Below, piece by piece: positions 33,518 to 41,655 of a stretch of DNA of 64,000 bases (the stretch's first letter is position 1; each line of letters starts with the position of its first letter). Under the pieces are notes generated by a model. That model was not told where the DNA came from and made no database searches. It saw only the letters and a list, made by a program, of their open reading frames with translations. The position numbers were made by a program, and so were the translations under genes. Source of the DNA: Sphingomonas turrisvirgatae (GTDB taxonomy: Bacteria; Pseudomonadota; Alphaproteobacteria; Sphingomonadales; Sphingomonadaceae); contig NZ_MDDS01000081.1 of the NCBI RefSeq assembly GCF_001721295.1, forward strand, positions 62,001 to 126,000, read 5' to 3'.

Positions 33518-34071
33518 CAGCTGTCCATGTGCTTGAGGCCGACGCGCAGATAGTCCCAGCCGGTGATCAGCGTCAGCGCGGCCGCGCCCCATAACATGGC
33601 GAGGCTGGTGGCGTGGACCCAGCCTTGATCCGGCACCGCGCCGGCGAGCACCAGGCCGCCGAGCGATGCCAGCTGCAACGCCGTCTTCCACTTGGCAAGC
33701 GCCGAAACCGGTACCGAAACCTGGATCCCGCCTAGGAACTCGCGCAAGCCCGACACCGCGATTTCGCGGAGCAGGATCACCATCGCGGCGATCATGTGGA
33801 TGTCGGCGATGATGCCCTTGGCACACAGGATCAAGATGACCGCTGCAACCATGATCTTGTCGGCGATCGGATCGAGAAAGACCCCCAGCTTGGAAACCGT
33901 CCCACGCGACCGCGCGAGATAGCCGTCGAAATAATCAGTGATGCCCATCAGGCAGTAGGTCGCAAAGCCCAGCGCGTAGCCCACCTCCCACTCGCGCCAC
34001 CACAGGAAAAAGAGCAGCAGCGGCACCGCGACGATTCGCGAGAGGGTCAGGATGTTGGGCAGTGTCAGCAT
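33517..34071 (-). CDS. pgsA: CDP-diacylglycerol-glycerol-3-phosphate 3-phosphatidyltransferase
   Basis: This 184-residue inner-membrane enzyme makes phosphatidylglycerol phosphate. The CDP-alcohol phosphotransferase motif is intact as D-G-x2-A-R-x8-G-x3-D-x3-D (TDYFDGYLARSRG then LGVFLDPIADK). About five transmembrane helices are visible. The start at 34071 gives MLTLPNILTLSRI, the standard N-terminus. It heads the pgsA-moaD-moaE transcription unit, an order seen in other alphaproteobacteria. Confidence 0.95.
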   Translation of the reverse strand: MLTLPNILTLSRIVAVPLLLFFLWWREWEVGYALGFATYCLMGITDYFDGYLARSRGTVSKLGVFLDPIADKIMVAAVILILCAKGIIADIHMIAAMVILLREIAVSGLREFLGGIQVSVPVSALAKWKTALQLASLGGLVLAGAVPDQGWVHATSLAMLWGAAALTLITGWDYLRVGLKHMDS

Positions 34072-34215
34072 CGTACCAAGCTCTAGCACCGACGAACGCG
34101 GCAATCATCCCCCGCCGCGACGGTCGTGTAACGCCGGCCCGATAGCGGTTGCCCCGGCCGGTGCGGCGCGGCTATGCCAGCCCGCAGTATCGACGGACGA
34201 AGGCCCGCCACGCTT

Positions 34216-35505
34216 ATGAACAATGCGCTCGGACTGCTCAAAGAGCGCCGTTTTCTGCCCCTTTTCATCACGCAGTTCCTGGGCGCGTTCAACGACAATC
34301 TGTTCAAGACCGCGATGGTGCTGTTCGCCACCTATCAAGTGCTGAACGACCCCGATACCGAGTTCGTGTTCAACGCGCTTGCCACCGGCATGGCCTTGAT
34401 CCCCTTCGTGCTGCTGTCCGCCCTGTCGGGGCAGCTGGCCGATACGCACGACAAGGCGGGCATCATCCGCATCGTCAAGACCGCAGAGATCGGCATCATG
34501 ATCTTTGGCGGATGCGGCATCATCGTCGCCAAAATGGGTTATTCAATGGTCGGCGTCGGCATGATGCTGGGTGCCGTGCTGATGCTGGGCACGCACTCGA
34601 CCTTCTTTGGTCCGATCAAATACGCGATTCTTCCTCAACACTTGAACGAGGACGAAGTGCTTGGCGGCACCGGCATGGTGGAGGCCGCGACCTACCTTTC
34701 GATCCTGCTCGGCACGGTGATCGCCGGCTGGGTGTCGATCGAGACCGCCGGCTGGCTGACGCTGATGGTCGCAATCATGGGCTGGTTCGTCGGTCGCATG
34801 GTCCCGCCCGCACCCCGCCAGGGGGCAAAGCTCGCACTCAACTTCAATCCATTCACGGCATCGTGGCGCCTCATCGCCAACACGATGCACATTCCGCGCC
34901 TGTTCTGGGCGATCTGCGCGATCAGCTTCTTCTGGACGATGGGTTCGGTGCTCATCGTCATCTTCACGCCGCTCGCGAAAAACGTCCTGACGTCGGACGA
35001 GCGCGTCGCAAGCCTGATGATCGCCACCTTCTCGATCGGAGTCGCCATCGGATCGGTGATCATCAACGCGATGCTCAAGGGCAAGATCTCAGCCAAATAT
35101 TCGCCGGCTGCGGTCATCGCCATGGCGGTGTTCGTGGTGGCATTCTCGTTTGAATCGCGCTTCTGGATCCCGGCGGCGCGGGGCAGCCTGTATGACATGG
35201 CGAGCTTCATCGTGATGCCGCAGGCGTGGCTGGTGCTGGGGACGCTGATCGCCATTGCGATCGCGGGCGGCATGTTCGTGGTGCCGCTCTACGCCTTCCT
35301 CACGACGACAGTGACCAAGGATCAGACTGCGCGCACCGTCGCCGCGAACAACATCGTCAACGCCTTTGGCATGGTGTTGGGCGCACTGATGGTCATCGCG
35401 ATCACGACGCTGGGCGTCGGGCCGGCCGACCAGCTGCTGTTCGTGGCAGGCATGGCGATCGTCTCCGCCTGGATCGCACAGCGACTGCATCGCGCCTGCG
35501 ATTGA
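34216..35505 (+). CDS. MFS transporter, LplT-like
   Basis: This 429-residue major facilitator protein has about 12 transmembrane segments. FITQFLGAFNDNLFKTAMVLF at the N-terminus and GTHSTFFGPIKYAILPQHLNEDEVLGGTGMVEAATYLSILLGT are characteristic of the lysophospholipid transporter LplT. In many bacteria LplT is fused or adjacent to the acyltransferase Aas; neither is in this window, so the substrate is inferred from similarity only. I chose the ATG at 34216 (MNNALGLLKERRFLPLF). Confidence 0.85.
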   Translation: MNNALGLLKERRFLPLFITQFLGAFNDNLFKTAMVLFATYQVLNDPDTEFVFNALATGMALIPFVLLSALSGQLADTHDKAGIIRIVKTAEIGIMIFGGCGIIVAKMGYSMVGVGMMLGAVLMLGTHSTFFGPIKYAILPQHLNEDEVLGGTGMVEAATYLSILLGTVIAGWVSIETAGWLTLMVAIMGWFVGRMVPPAPRQGAKLALNFNPFTASWRLIANTMHIPRLFWAICAISFFWTMGSVLIVIFTPLAKNVLTSDERVASLMIATFSIGVAIGSVIINAMLKGKISAKYSPAAVIAMAVFVVAFSFESRFWIPAARGSLYDMASFIVMPQAWLVLGTLIAIAIAGGMFVVPLYAFLTTTVTKDQTARTVAANNIVNAFGMVLGALMVIAITTLGVGPADQLLFVAGMAIVSAWIAQRLHRACD

Positions 35506-35526
35506 TCCTGCCCGAGAGTCAGATCC

Positions 35527-35694
35527 CTAGAGCAGGAACGTGTAGAAGCAGATGAAGAACGCGGTGAAGCTCACCGCGAACAACTTGAGGTCGCTGTCAT
35601 CCTCCCGCTGTCTCACAGCGAGGCGAACCTGGCGTACGTGGTTGCGGAACGGATGGCCGTTGGCCCGGCCGGACAGGATGAGGCGACGTCGCAT
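35527..35694 (-). CDS. 55-residue membrane protein of unknown function
   Basis: This small reading frame encodes a basic N-terminus (MRRRLILSGRANGHPFRNH), a charged stretch (RQREDDSDLK), and a C-terminal hydrophobic segment of about 18 residues (LFAVSFTAFFICFYTFLL), so it is probably a tail-anchored inner-membrane protein. The composition is typical of a real gene, and the stop lies 20 bases from the convergent MFS gene. Function unknown. Confidence 0.65.
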   Translation of the reverse strand: MRRRLILSGRANGHPFRNHVRQVRLAVRQREDDSDLKLFAVSFTAFFICFYTFLL

Positions 35695-35779
35695 GGCATA
35701 GCGTTAACGCGCCGTTTACGATTCCGGCCAATCCCTAGATTAGTTAACAGCGGTTCGGTTTCGGGACAGGCTGGACGCG

Positions 35780-35817
35780 AAAAGGCCCGGTGAGACGATC
35801 GTCTCACCGGGCCTTTT
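35780..35817. terminator. perfect bidirectional terminator, originally downstream of tRNA-Ala
   Basis: The 38-bp sequence is a perfect palindrome: AAAAGGCCCGGTGAGACGA and its inverted complement ending CCTTTT. It therefore has a GC-rich stem and a U tract in both directions. It lies 20 bases left of the attL copy of the tRNA-Ala 3' end. In the uninterrupted chromosome it would stand about 20 bases downstream of tRNA-Ala, which is read leftwards, and would be its terminator. Confidence 0.85.
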
Positions 35818-35837
35818 CAGTCCCCTACCGACGGGAT

Positions 35838-35861
35838 TGGTGGAGCCGAGGGGGATCGAAC
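35838..35861. repeat. attL: attL copy of the tRNA-Ala 3' end
   Basis: These 24 bases, beginning TGGTGGAGCCGAGG and ending GATCGAAC, are identical to 48633-48656. They cover the reverse complement of the tRNA-Ala CCA end, acceptor strand and T arm. Homology stops sharply after the repeat (CTGCCGCC here, CCCTGACC in the tRNA). Confidence 0.92.
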
Positions 35862-35964
35862 TGCCGCCTCTTAACCATCGAAAAACAAAGACTTTTTCTG
35901 AGCCACCGTTACGATTGGCATAGGCGGATGTAACAGTTTTCTCCCGTTGCGCAAGCGCACAGCG

Positions 35965-37455
35965 CTATCGCTTACTGGCCGAAGCTTTCCGGCGCGCATC
36001 GATGACGATTATGTCCGACGCCACTTCCCCGGCCGCGAGAGCGGAATCGCGTAGGCGCTCAATCTTCTTGAGTTTGAGTCCCATGCCGCCGATGTTCATT
36101 ATCACGAATACGCCAGCGGAGGTGGCCGCAGCTTTTTTATACGCCTCCAGCTGTGTCTTATACCCGTGCTCGACCTTGCCGGTGGATAGCTTCATTTCGA
36201 CCACCAGCCTGCCGCGAAAGCCGGTTGAGAACTTAAAATCGACCGGGCCTCCCCCCGAGTTTGTTTCGGGAGATATGTCGACATTGTTTACGGCGCACAT
36301 GACCGTAGCCACAGCAAAGAACAAAAGCTGGCTTGCCCGCTCGTGCCGATGCGCCGTGCCATTCCACAACAGCTCCCACATGTTGTTGTCCTCGACCAGC
36401 TTTTTGAACTGATCGATGATGCCAAGGACGGTTGCACGTAAGCTCGCCGCGTCCATGGTTGCAGGCGGTGTCAACATGCCGGCGAAAACCTGGGGGTCTT
36501 GATAAAGAATACGCCGGAACTGGTAGTAACCGTCTAGATCGGCTTTTTCGTCATAGCTCTCGGAAGCTGCGGCGACGGCTTTCAAGATTAATCGCAATAT
36601 ACGAACAGACTTGAGGCTGATCTTGCGGACAGCCTTCTTCTTTTCGGTAACACTTGCCTGAGCGAAGTTTCCGAACATTTGATTTACGGCATCGCGTATC
36701 TCATGAACCTCCATGACGACGCGCGACACGTCAGACCAATCGGCTGCTAGCGGCAGATCGCGCAGAAGATCGCGGGGCACCAGCACGATAGGCTGAGACG
36801 GGTAGTACGGGTTTTCAGGTAAGGCACGGTTCCCATACTGGGGGCCAAAATCCCTAGTGGCGATGTTGTTCGATCGGCAGAACTCGTCGGTGATCTCGCA
36901 TAGAACCGGCATAAGGAAGCCGGTAGTCATGTCGCTAAGAGTGTCGGGTCCTACGCCTTCCTCAAATAGGCCCATCAGCGGGATCATATCCGGGTTCTTC
37001 TCACCCAGCGTGATTATCTCCTTTGCGGTTCGCAGAATGGCATTTCTGAGTTTAGGCGGACGGGAGCTGCCGCTTGTCCCCGCGCCACCGAACCCCAAAC
37101 CCGTCTCCGGTCGCTCATCTAAGTTGAGGGCCTTAAATGCCCCTTTCCAAGCCGCGTCGCCTTCCGCCTTGGATATGTCAACTAAGCCGATTACGTTGTC
37201 GAAAGATTGCTTGATGAGCTTGCGACCGTCCCGTTTGATATGCGAGTTCTGGCTTTTGTGGATCAGCAACGGATCGATAAACAGCTTTGTGTCGCTATTC
37301 AGTACCGGATCTAGGAGCTTGGCAGCATCCAGCTTCTTGGGGTCAACCTTGAAGTGCTTTGAAAACAGGACCGGATGAACAAGTGTTTTCTTGCCTGCCA
37401 AATCCTCACTCCCGCTTGCTGCAAATAGCTTAGCTAAAGGCTTGAAGTCGGGCAA
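35965..37455 (-). CDS. predicted PD-(D/E)XK (RecB/Cas4-like) nuclease, possible defence protein
   Basis: The 496-residue protein has a large N-terminal region without a recognised domain (containing the conspicuous EEGVGPDTLSDMTTGF near residue 166) and a C-terminal nuclease-like domain. There GGGPVDFKFS supplies Asp406, VVEMKLS supplies Glu420-x-Lys422, and TQLEAYKKA gives the Q-x3-Y motif (Gln435) typical of RecB and Cas4 nucleases. Together these are a full PD-(D/E)XK set. It reads divergently from the membrane-protein gene at 37535 with an 79-base promoter region between. Its composition is poorer in GC than host genes, consistent with recent transfer. Restriction or other phage defence is inferred, not shown. 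Confidence 0.7.
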   Translation of the reverse strand: MPDFKPLAKLFAASGSEDLAGKKTLVHPVLFSKHFKVDPKKLDAAKLLDPVLNSDTKLFIDPLLIHKSQNSHIKRDGRKLIKQSFDNVIGLVDISKAEGDAAWKGAFKALNLDERPETGLGFGGAGTSGSSRPPKLRNAILRTAKEIITLGEKNPDMIPLMGLFEEGVGPDTLSDMTTGFLMPVLCEITDEFCRSNNIATRDFGPQYGNRALPENPYYPSQPIVLVPRDLLRDLPLAADWSDVSRVVMEVHEIRDAVNQMFGNFAQASVTEKKKAVRKISLKSVRILRLILKAVAAASESYDEKADLDGYYQFRRILYQDPQVFAGMLTPPATMDAASLRATVLGIIDQFKKLVEDNNMWELLWNGTAHRHERASQLLFFAVATVMCAVNNVDISPETNSGGGPVDFKFSTGFRGRLVVEMKLSTGKVEHGYKTQLEAYKKAAATSAGVFVIMNIGGMGLKLKKIERLRDSALAAGEVASDIIVIDARRKASASKR

Positions 37456-37534
37456 GCTGCCGAGTTTCAGGTACGTGCATCATCAGCTGCAACCGCCTGT
37501 GAGAGGCTAATCACATCGCATGTAAAGGAAGGCT

Positions 37535-38269
37535 ATGACCTACAGCTATTCGCTGCTGGACATCATCACGCTCGATGCTGGAAGTTGGGCCGATTGGTTT
37601 TCTGGCGTAGCATCAGGCCTGGCCGTAATCGTAGCACTATCCGCTTACCCCATTGCAAAGCGGCAACGGCGAGCAGAGCAGCACGAACGGGATCAGGAAA
37701 TCGGCCGAGCCGTAGGCTGGAAGCTGCTTCGTGTGCTCAACCACACCGCTGACATCAATCGCCATATTCAGAGCGGTCTTTCGTCGCAGACTCAACATGC
37801 TCCGCCTGGCTTCAAGTTCCCTCTTGTACGGCCCCTAGGCTTGCCCGAGCGCGCAGTACTCGAATTGAACCAATCCGAGATAGACTTTCTCTTGAAGGCC
37901 AAATCAGCGGAACTGCTAATGGAAATCGACATGTGCGTAGGTCGCTATCAGTCCATCGCGTATTCAATGGGAGAATACAAGCTACGCCATGAAGCTCTCT
38001 TTGAGCTTATGCCGCCGCCTGTTGCAAATGGAGGAACAATCTTTAGCCACAGGCTGAGCAAGGAAGAGGCCGCGCGAGTACGACCCTATTCTATAATGCT
38101 CGACGCACTTCTAGACGGGATCATTGAACTCACCCGAGAAAACCTCGCTCGTGCGGTCGCCGCTATCAAACTGTACAACAAGGATATGGAGCGGCATTTT
38201 GGCAAGCCACTGATGGACTTCGAAACCGACGAGGAGCTAGCGCCTGAACTGGTCGGAGCGCGGCAATAA
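37535..38269 (+). CDS. single-pass membrane protein of unknown function
   Basis: This 244-residue protein has one clear transmembrane helix near the N-terminus (about residues 20-40, WFSGVASGLAVIVALSAYPI) followed by a basic KRQRRAEQHERDQE stretch and a mainly helical cytoplasmic domain of about 190 residues. No enzymatic motif is visible. It is divergent from the nuclease gene and shares its lower GC content. Such N-terminally anchored proteins are frequent in phage-defence cargo, but no family could be recognised. Confidence 0.65.
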   Translation: MTYSYSLLDIITLDAGSWADWFSGVASGLAVIVALSAYPIAKRQRRAEQHERDQEIGRAVGWKLLRVLNHTADINRHIQSGLSSQTQHAPPGFKFPLVRPLGLPERAVLELNQSEIDFLLKAKSAELLMEIDMCVGRYQSIAYSMGEYKLRHEALFELMPPPVANGGTIFSHRLSKEEAARVRPYSIMLDALLDGIIELTRENLARAVAAIKLYNKDMERHFGKPLMDFETDEELAPELVGARQ

Positions 38270-38560
38270 ACGCATTGCCGGCGATCTAAGCGGCATGTGT
38301 TGCACTAAGCCAAAAGGATAGCGGGAGAACACAGGCATGGCTTCGTCGGCATAAGGACAACTTGACCGTTGAGGCATCGTCGTCAAGCTGTGACCTGATT
38401 TTGACATACTCGTGCGAGGAGGCAACTCCAACCATACTAGCGCGCATTTCCCCCCGTGGGGTGCCCTGCCCGGCTTGATTATGACATGATGGCACTAACT
38501 GCCTTCTAGCGCGCAGCGGCCGTGCCTGCGCCGCGCGTCATCAATGCCTGAGGATCAGCC

Positions 38561-38776
38561 ATGCGGAACCTGACCATTGCAATCCTGCTTGCCCTGCTAC
38601 TGTGGTTTGGCTCGGCCATCATTCGGCTTGAGCGATACCGTTACGCGGCGATGCTGGGCATGTGCGATCGGCATAGTGGCGAGCTAAGGAGAGCCAAGCG
38701 AGAGCAATGCTTGGAGAATACCGAAACGCGAACCAATCCCCTCTGGCACCTCGCCTACGGCCTGCGCCTCATCTGA
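38561..38776 (+). CDS. small membrane protein of unknown function
   Basis: This 71-residue protein has one N-terminal hydrophobic helix (MRNLTIAILLALLLWFGSAII) followed by a charged tail with two cysteines. GAGGATCAGCC precedes the ATG and can act as a ribosome binding site. The res-like region begins immediately after its stop. The preceding 291 bases (38270-38560) show no convincing gene. Confidence 0.55.
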   Translation: MRNLTIAILLALLLWFGSAIIRLERYRYAAMLGMCDRHSGELRRAKREQCLENTETRTNPLWHLAYGLRLI

Positions 38777-38777
38777 C

Positions 38778-38882
38778 TGTACCGAAACCGTTCAATTTCG
38801 GGCCACCCTGCCATGCTGTACCGAAAACTAGCTTGACGGGCATTTCGGGACGATCCATATTCCGGGACACGTTTTCGGAACA
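38778..38882. promoter_or_regulatory. res: three-subsite res-like resolution site
   Basis: Three inverted-repeat blocks match the layout of Tn3/gamma-delta res. Site I (38778-38805, 28 bp) has half-sites TGTACCGAAA and, inverted, TGGCCCGAAA. Site II (38817-38852, 36 bp) has TGTACCGAAA and, inverted, CGTCCCGAAA. Site III (38858-38882, 25 bp) has inverted TGTTCCGAAA and a weaker TATTCCGGGA. The lengths are close to the 28, 34 and 25 bp of Tn3-type sites. The resolvase gene lies 250 bases downstream, separated by one small gene. Confidence 0.75.
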
Positions 38883-38892
38883 GGAGGCATGA

Positions 38893-39132
38893 ATGCGCAA
38901 CGTAGATCAAGGGGCGGCGCTGGCATTCGCCCGCGCGGAAGCGGCAAAACTTGCGGACATCGCCGCATGTATCGCCGGGCTTTCAAAGGGGCGGCAACGC
39001 GCGAATGCTGTTCGCGCTCAGCGTCGGTATAATGCCACCGCGATTTCGCTTGCCGATGCCCTAGACGGGCCGATCCCCTCCGACATCGCAGAAATGGACG
39101 ATGCGGCACTCCTCATGGCGTTGGAGGCGTGA
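38893..39132 (+). CDS. small hypothetical protein upstream of resolvase
   Basis: This 79-residue, alanine-rich, probably helical soluble protein contains RQRANAVRAQRRYNATA and an acidic end. It begins 10 bases after res site III with GGAGG as ribosome binding site, and its stop overlaps the possible GTG start of the resolvase (39129). It is probably translationally coupled to the resolvase. No family recognised. Confidence 0.6.
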   Translation: MRNVDQGAALAFARAEAAKLADIAACIAGLSKGRQRANAVRAQRRYNATAISLADALDGPIPSDIAEMDDAALLMALEA

Positions 39133-39134
39133 GC

Positions 39135-39716
39135 ATGGCTAGAGCATTTGCTTATTGCCGCGTCAGCACGGCCGATCAAACTACCGACAACCAGGTGCGA
39201 GAGATCGAGGCGGCGGGCTTCGCCGTCGATGCCAAGCGCGTTGTCACTGAAACCGTTTCGGGATCGGTTGCGGCAATGGAGCGTAAGGGCTTCGCGAAGC
39301 TACTGGATCGACTTGAGAGCGGTGACGTGCTGATCGTCACGAAGTTGGATCGCCTTGGCCGCAACGCGATGGACGTGCGCGGCACGGTCGAGCGATTAGC
39401 AGCCGATGGAGTGAAGGTGCATTGCCTGGCGTTAGGCGGCATCGACCTGACTTCGCCAGCGGGGAAAATGACTATGGGCGTCATCAACGCCGTGGCAGAG
39501 TTCGAGCGCGACTTGCTGATCGAGCGGACGCAATCCGGGCTGGCTAGGGCGAAAGCAGCCGGGAAAGTTCTAGGTCGCAAGCAGGCGCTATCCCAGTCGC
39601 AGCAAGAGGATGTGCGTCGGCGTCGTGCAGCGGGGGTATCGCTCGGTACGCTGGCAAAGGAATACGGGGTGTCCCGCTCCTCCATCCAAAGGATTGAACA
39701 GCGGGCAGGCCCGTGA
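39135..39716 (+). CDS. serine resolvase/invertase
   Basis: This small serine recombinase of about 193 residues has catalytic Ser11 in AYCRVSTADQTTDNQ, the conserved LIVTKLDRLGRNAMD block with active-site Arg residues, GIDLTSPAGKMTMGVINAVAEFERDLLIERTQ (E helix region), and a C-terminal helix-turn-helix (GVSLGTLAKEYGVSRSSIQRI). It belongs to the Tn3 resolvase/Gin invertase group. The upstream res-like site argues for resolvase. An in-frame GTG at 39129 adds two residues. No Tn3 transposase is in the element. Confidence 0.93.
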   Translation: MARAFAYCRVSTADQTTDNQVREIEAAGFAVDAKRVVTETVSGSVAAMERKGFAKLLDRLESGDVLIVTKLDRLGRNAMDVRGTVERLAADGVKVHCLALGGIDLTSPAGKMTMGVINAVAEFERDLLIERTQSGLARAKAAGKVLGRKQALSQSQQEDVRRRRAAGVSLGTLAKEYGVSRSSIQRIEQRAGP

Positions 39717-39863
39717 AACAGCAAGACAAGCTAGCCTAAGGAATGCGCTTATACTCAGGCCACCCTAATCAATGATGCAAAAAGGAGACAGCCAGGAACG
39801 AGATTAGCCTGGAAGTGCTAAGCTGTATTTCCAAAGCGATGCGGCGATGCTTCGACATCGGGA

Positions 39864-41171
39864 ATGGAAGCTCAGCAGATCACACAGCGCGACCAAATCG
39901 AAGCCGCACGGGCGCTCATTGAAGAGTTACAGAGCAGTGCCAGGACACCTGCGGTTCTGAGCACCGGGGATCGGGTAGCGTTTCGATACGGTCGCAGCGA
40001 TGCGGCGCGAACGATGCAGGGGACGATCGCAGGGCGTGGCCGGAGCACCTCTGGTGAAATCGTAGCAATCCAGGTCGAATGTGACGACGGATTGCCCGCG
40101 ATCGTCCGTGTACGCCCTGCCGCGATCACTGGAAATCCGGAGGCGGCGGCGCGATCCGCAACAGCGGCGAGTAGTCGGGCAGCCGCCCGCGAACTTGCGG
40201 ACGAACTGGTGGCCCAGGCCGCGCGCGGGAACATCCGGGCAGTAACCCCCCGAGAGAAGGCTGCGGCCGCCGCTCGCAAGCGGTTCGATGCCTCTAATGT
40301 CCCGCCATCATCCGGGCCGGTTGCTGGGGCGCTGGCTAAGTCGGCGGCGCGCCGCTCGGAGGCGGCAGCGCGACGTGCCGAGTGCGAGAAGATGGGCCGC
40401 TTCTATGTCGAGCCGCATTACTGCCGCAAAGCACGAGCGCAGCGCTGGCGGGTGCAGGATCGGTATACAGGTGAAATCGCGCTGTTCGCACTCGACGGCC
40501 TGAAAGTGCCGGCCCGCCTCGCGGGCTACCGCAAGCCAGCCGATGCTATCGCGCACGTGCGCTGGCTTGATAGCTACTTCCACCGGCTAGGCTGCGGCAT
40601 TGGCCCGCTTCCCGGAGCACTCTCCGACGCTCAGCTTGTTTCCGCTGTGCCTGCAATCGTCTCTGAGACGGTGCCCGCCTGCGTATGGCAGGCCGTCGCC
40701 GCCTTCATCCCTGCGGAGCCAGCGCAGAAGCGCTCAACGAAGGCTCGACAGGTGTGCAACAGGGCGGCGTTAGCTGGCCTGTTGATCTACCTCAAAGGCA
40801 AGGGAGGCTGGCACAGCATACCGACCGAGATCGGATGCTCAGCAATGCTCGTTCGCAAGCGCTTCACCGAGTGGAGAGCGGCGGGCGTACTGCCGGCAAT
40901 CCAGCGCGCGATACAGGCCCATCCACACGCCCCGGCAGGGTTGCACTGGGAAAAGCTCGGCGGGCTACCCACGATCGCACCAGAAGAAAGGGCGGCGCTG
41001 ATCCGACGCATAGAACACTTCCGCCTTACGCAGATGATGACGGTCGGCGAAGCGAGCAAGGCGCTGTTTGGGCATGGATCGGCATACCCGCGCATCCTTG
41101 GTGGCGGCGCGGTTTTGGTCCGAACTGCGGAGCGCGCTTTTGCCGGCTTGCACTCGTACCGGGCAGCTTAG
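39864..41171 (+). CDS. protein with IS5-type (DUF4096-like) DNA-binding domain
   Basis: The 435-residue protein has a low-complexity Ala/Arg-rich N-terminal half (helical, residues 1-185), a middle segment RFYVEPHYCRKARAQRWRVQDRYTGEIALF, and, at about 272-350, a domain resembling the N-terminus of IS5-family transposases: VWQAVAAFIP, then NRAALAGLLIYLKGKGGWHSIP, then MLVRKRFTEWRAAGVL. The DDE catalytic domain that follows in transposases is absent. The protein continues with a different helical segment and stops. It may be a DNA-binding regulator derived from a transposase. Function unknown. Confidence 0.65.
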   Translation: MEAQQITQRDQIEAARALIEELQSSARTPAVLSTGDRVAFRYGRSDAARTMQGTIAGRGRSTSGEIVAIQVECDDGLPAIVRVRPAAITGNPEAAARSATAASSRAAARELADELVAQAARGNIRAVTPREKAAAAARKRFDASNVPPSSGPVAGALAKSAARRSEAAARRAECEKMGRFYVEPHYCRKARAQRWRVQDRYTGEIALFALDGLKVPARLAGYRKPADAIAHVRWLDSYFHRLGCGIGPLPGALSDAQLVSAVPAIVSETVPACVWQAVAAFIPAEPAQKRSTKARQVCNRAALAGLLIYLKGKGGWHSIPTEIGCSAMLVRKRFTEWRAAGVLPAIQRAIQAHPHAPAGLHWEKLGGLPTIAPEERAALIRRIEHFRLTQMMTVGEASKALFGHGSAYPRILGGGAVLVRTAERAFAGLHSYRAA

Positions 41172-41655
41172 TTTGCGGGGCGCGGCTGGCGGCGGATTGA
41201 ACACGGCCGAATTTGCCCTGCCGAGTCCGTACAGCGTGATTTCAGCGATCCAGCAGATGACATAGCCGCGATCCCCGGAACGGCTCACAGGGCCTCTCAG
41301 GGCCTGCCCGAGTAGCGAGGGCACTCGACGGCCTGAAATCGCGGAAGCGGTTGTGTGCGCTGGACCGAATACGGTTTTGAAACCGTCAACCACACGGGGA
41401 CAAATTCTTCCTGTGCAGCCGTTCGCCGGGCTTATACGGCATCCCGCTCGATAGGGTTCAAACCCGGAGTAGGCCCTTGGAAAAACCGAGGGACAGGCGG
41501 GGCGGGCCAGCCATCCGACGCTCATCCAAACTCAGGATCATGCCGGGCGGGCCGGGCTACATCCGATGATCTGTCTGATCGGGAGTAGGCCGGGCAGCTT
41601 CCAACGACTCTCCAAATCTAGGATCATATTAGATGAGGAATTGCGTCAGCTAGCG
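41172..41655. other. 484-base intergenic region of the element without a convincing gene
   Basis: This stretch has no well-supported coding frame. It contains a perfect dyad ACGGTTTTGAAACCGT (about 41370-41385), the dyad GGGTTCAAACCC (about 41454-41465), and two related 17-mers (TCCAAACTCAGGATCAT near 41525 and TCCAAATCTAGGATCAT near 41611). GGAGTAGGCC occurs at 41466 and 41582. It could hold a replication or packaging signal, but nothing here is decisive. Confidence 0.5.

Noticed and set aside
35862..35964. Hairpin AAAAA-CAAAGAC-TTTTT near attL as a terminator
   Set aside because: The stem consists of A-T pairs only and has no GC-rich core, so it is not a credible terminator.
41360..41480. 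tRNA-like arms (ACGGTTTTGAAACCGT and GGGTTCAAACCC) suggesting an element-borne tRNA
   Set aside because: The putative anticodon arm cannot form 5 bp around a 7-base loop, the distance to the T-like arm is too long, and no acceptor stem pairs.
41525..41627. Iteron-like direct repeats
   Set aside because: Only two imperfect 17-mers with three mismatches and inconsistent spacing relative to the other repeat; insufficient to call an origin.
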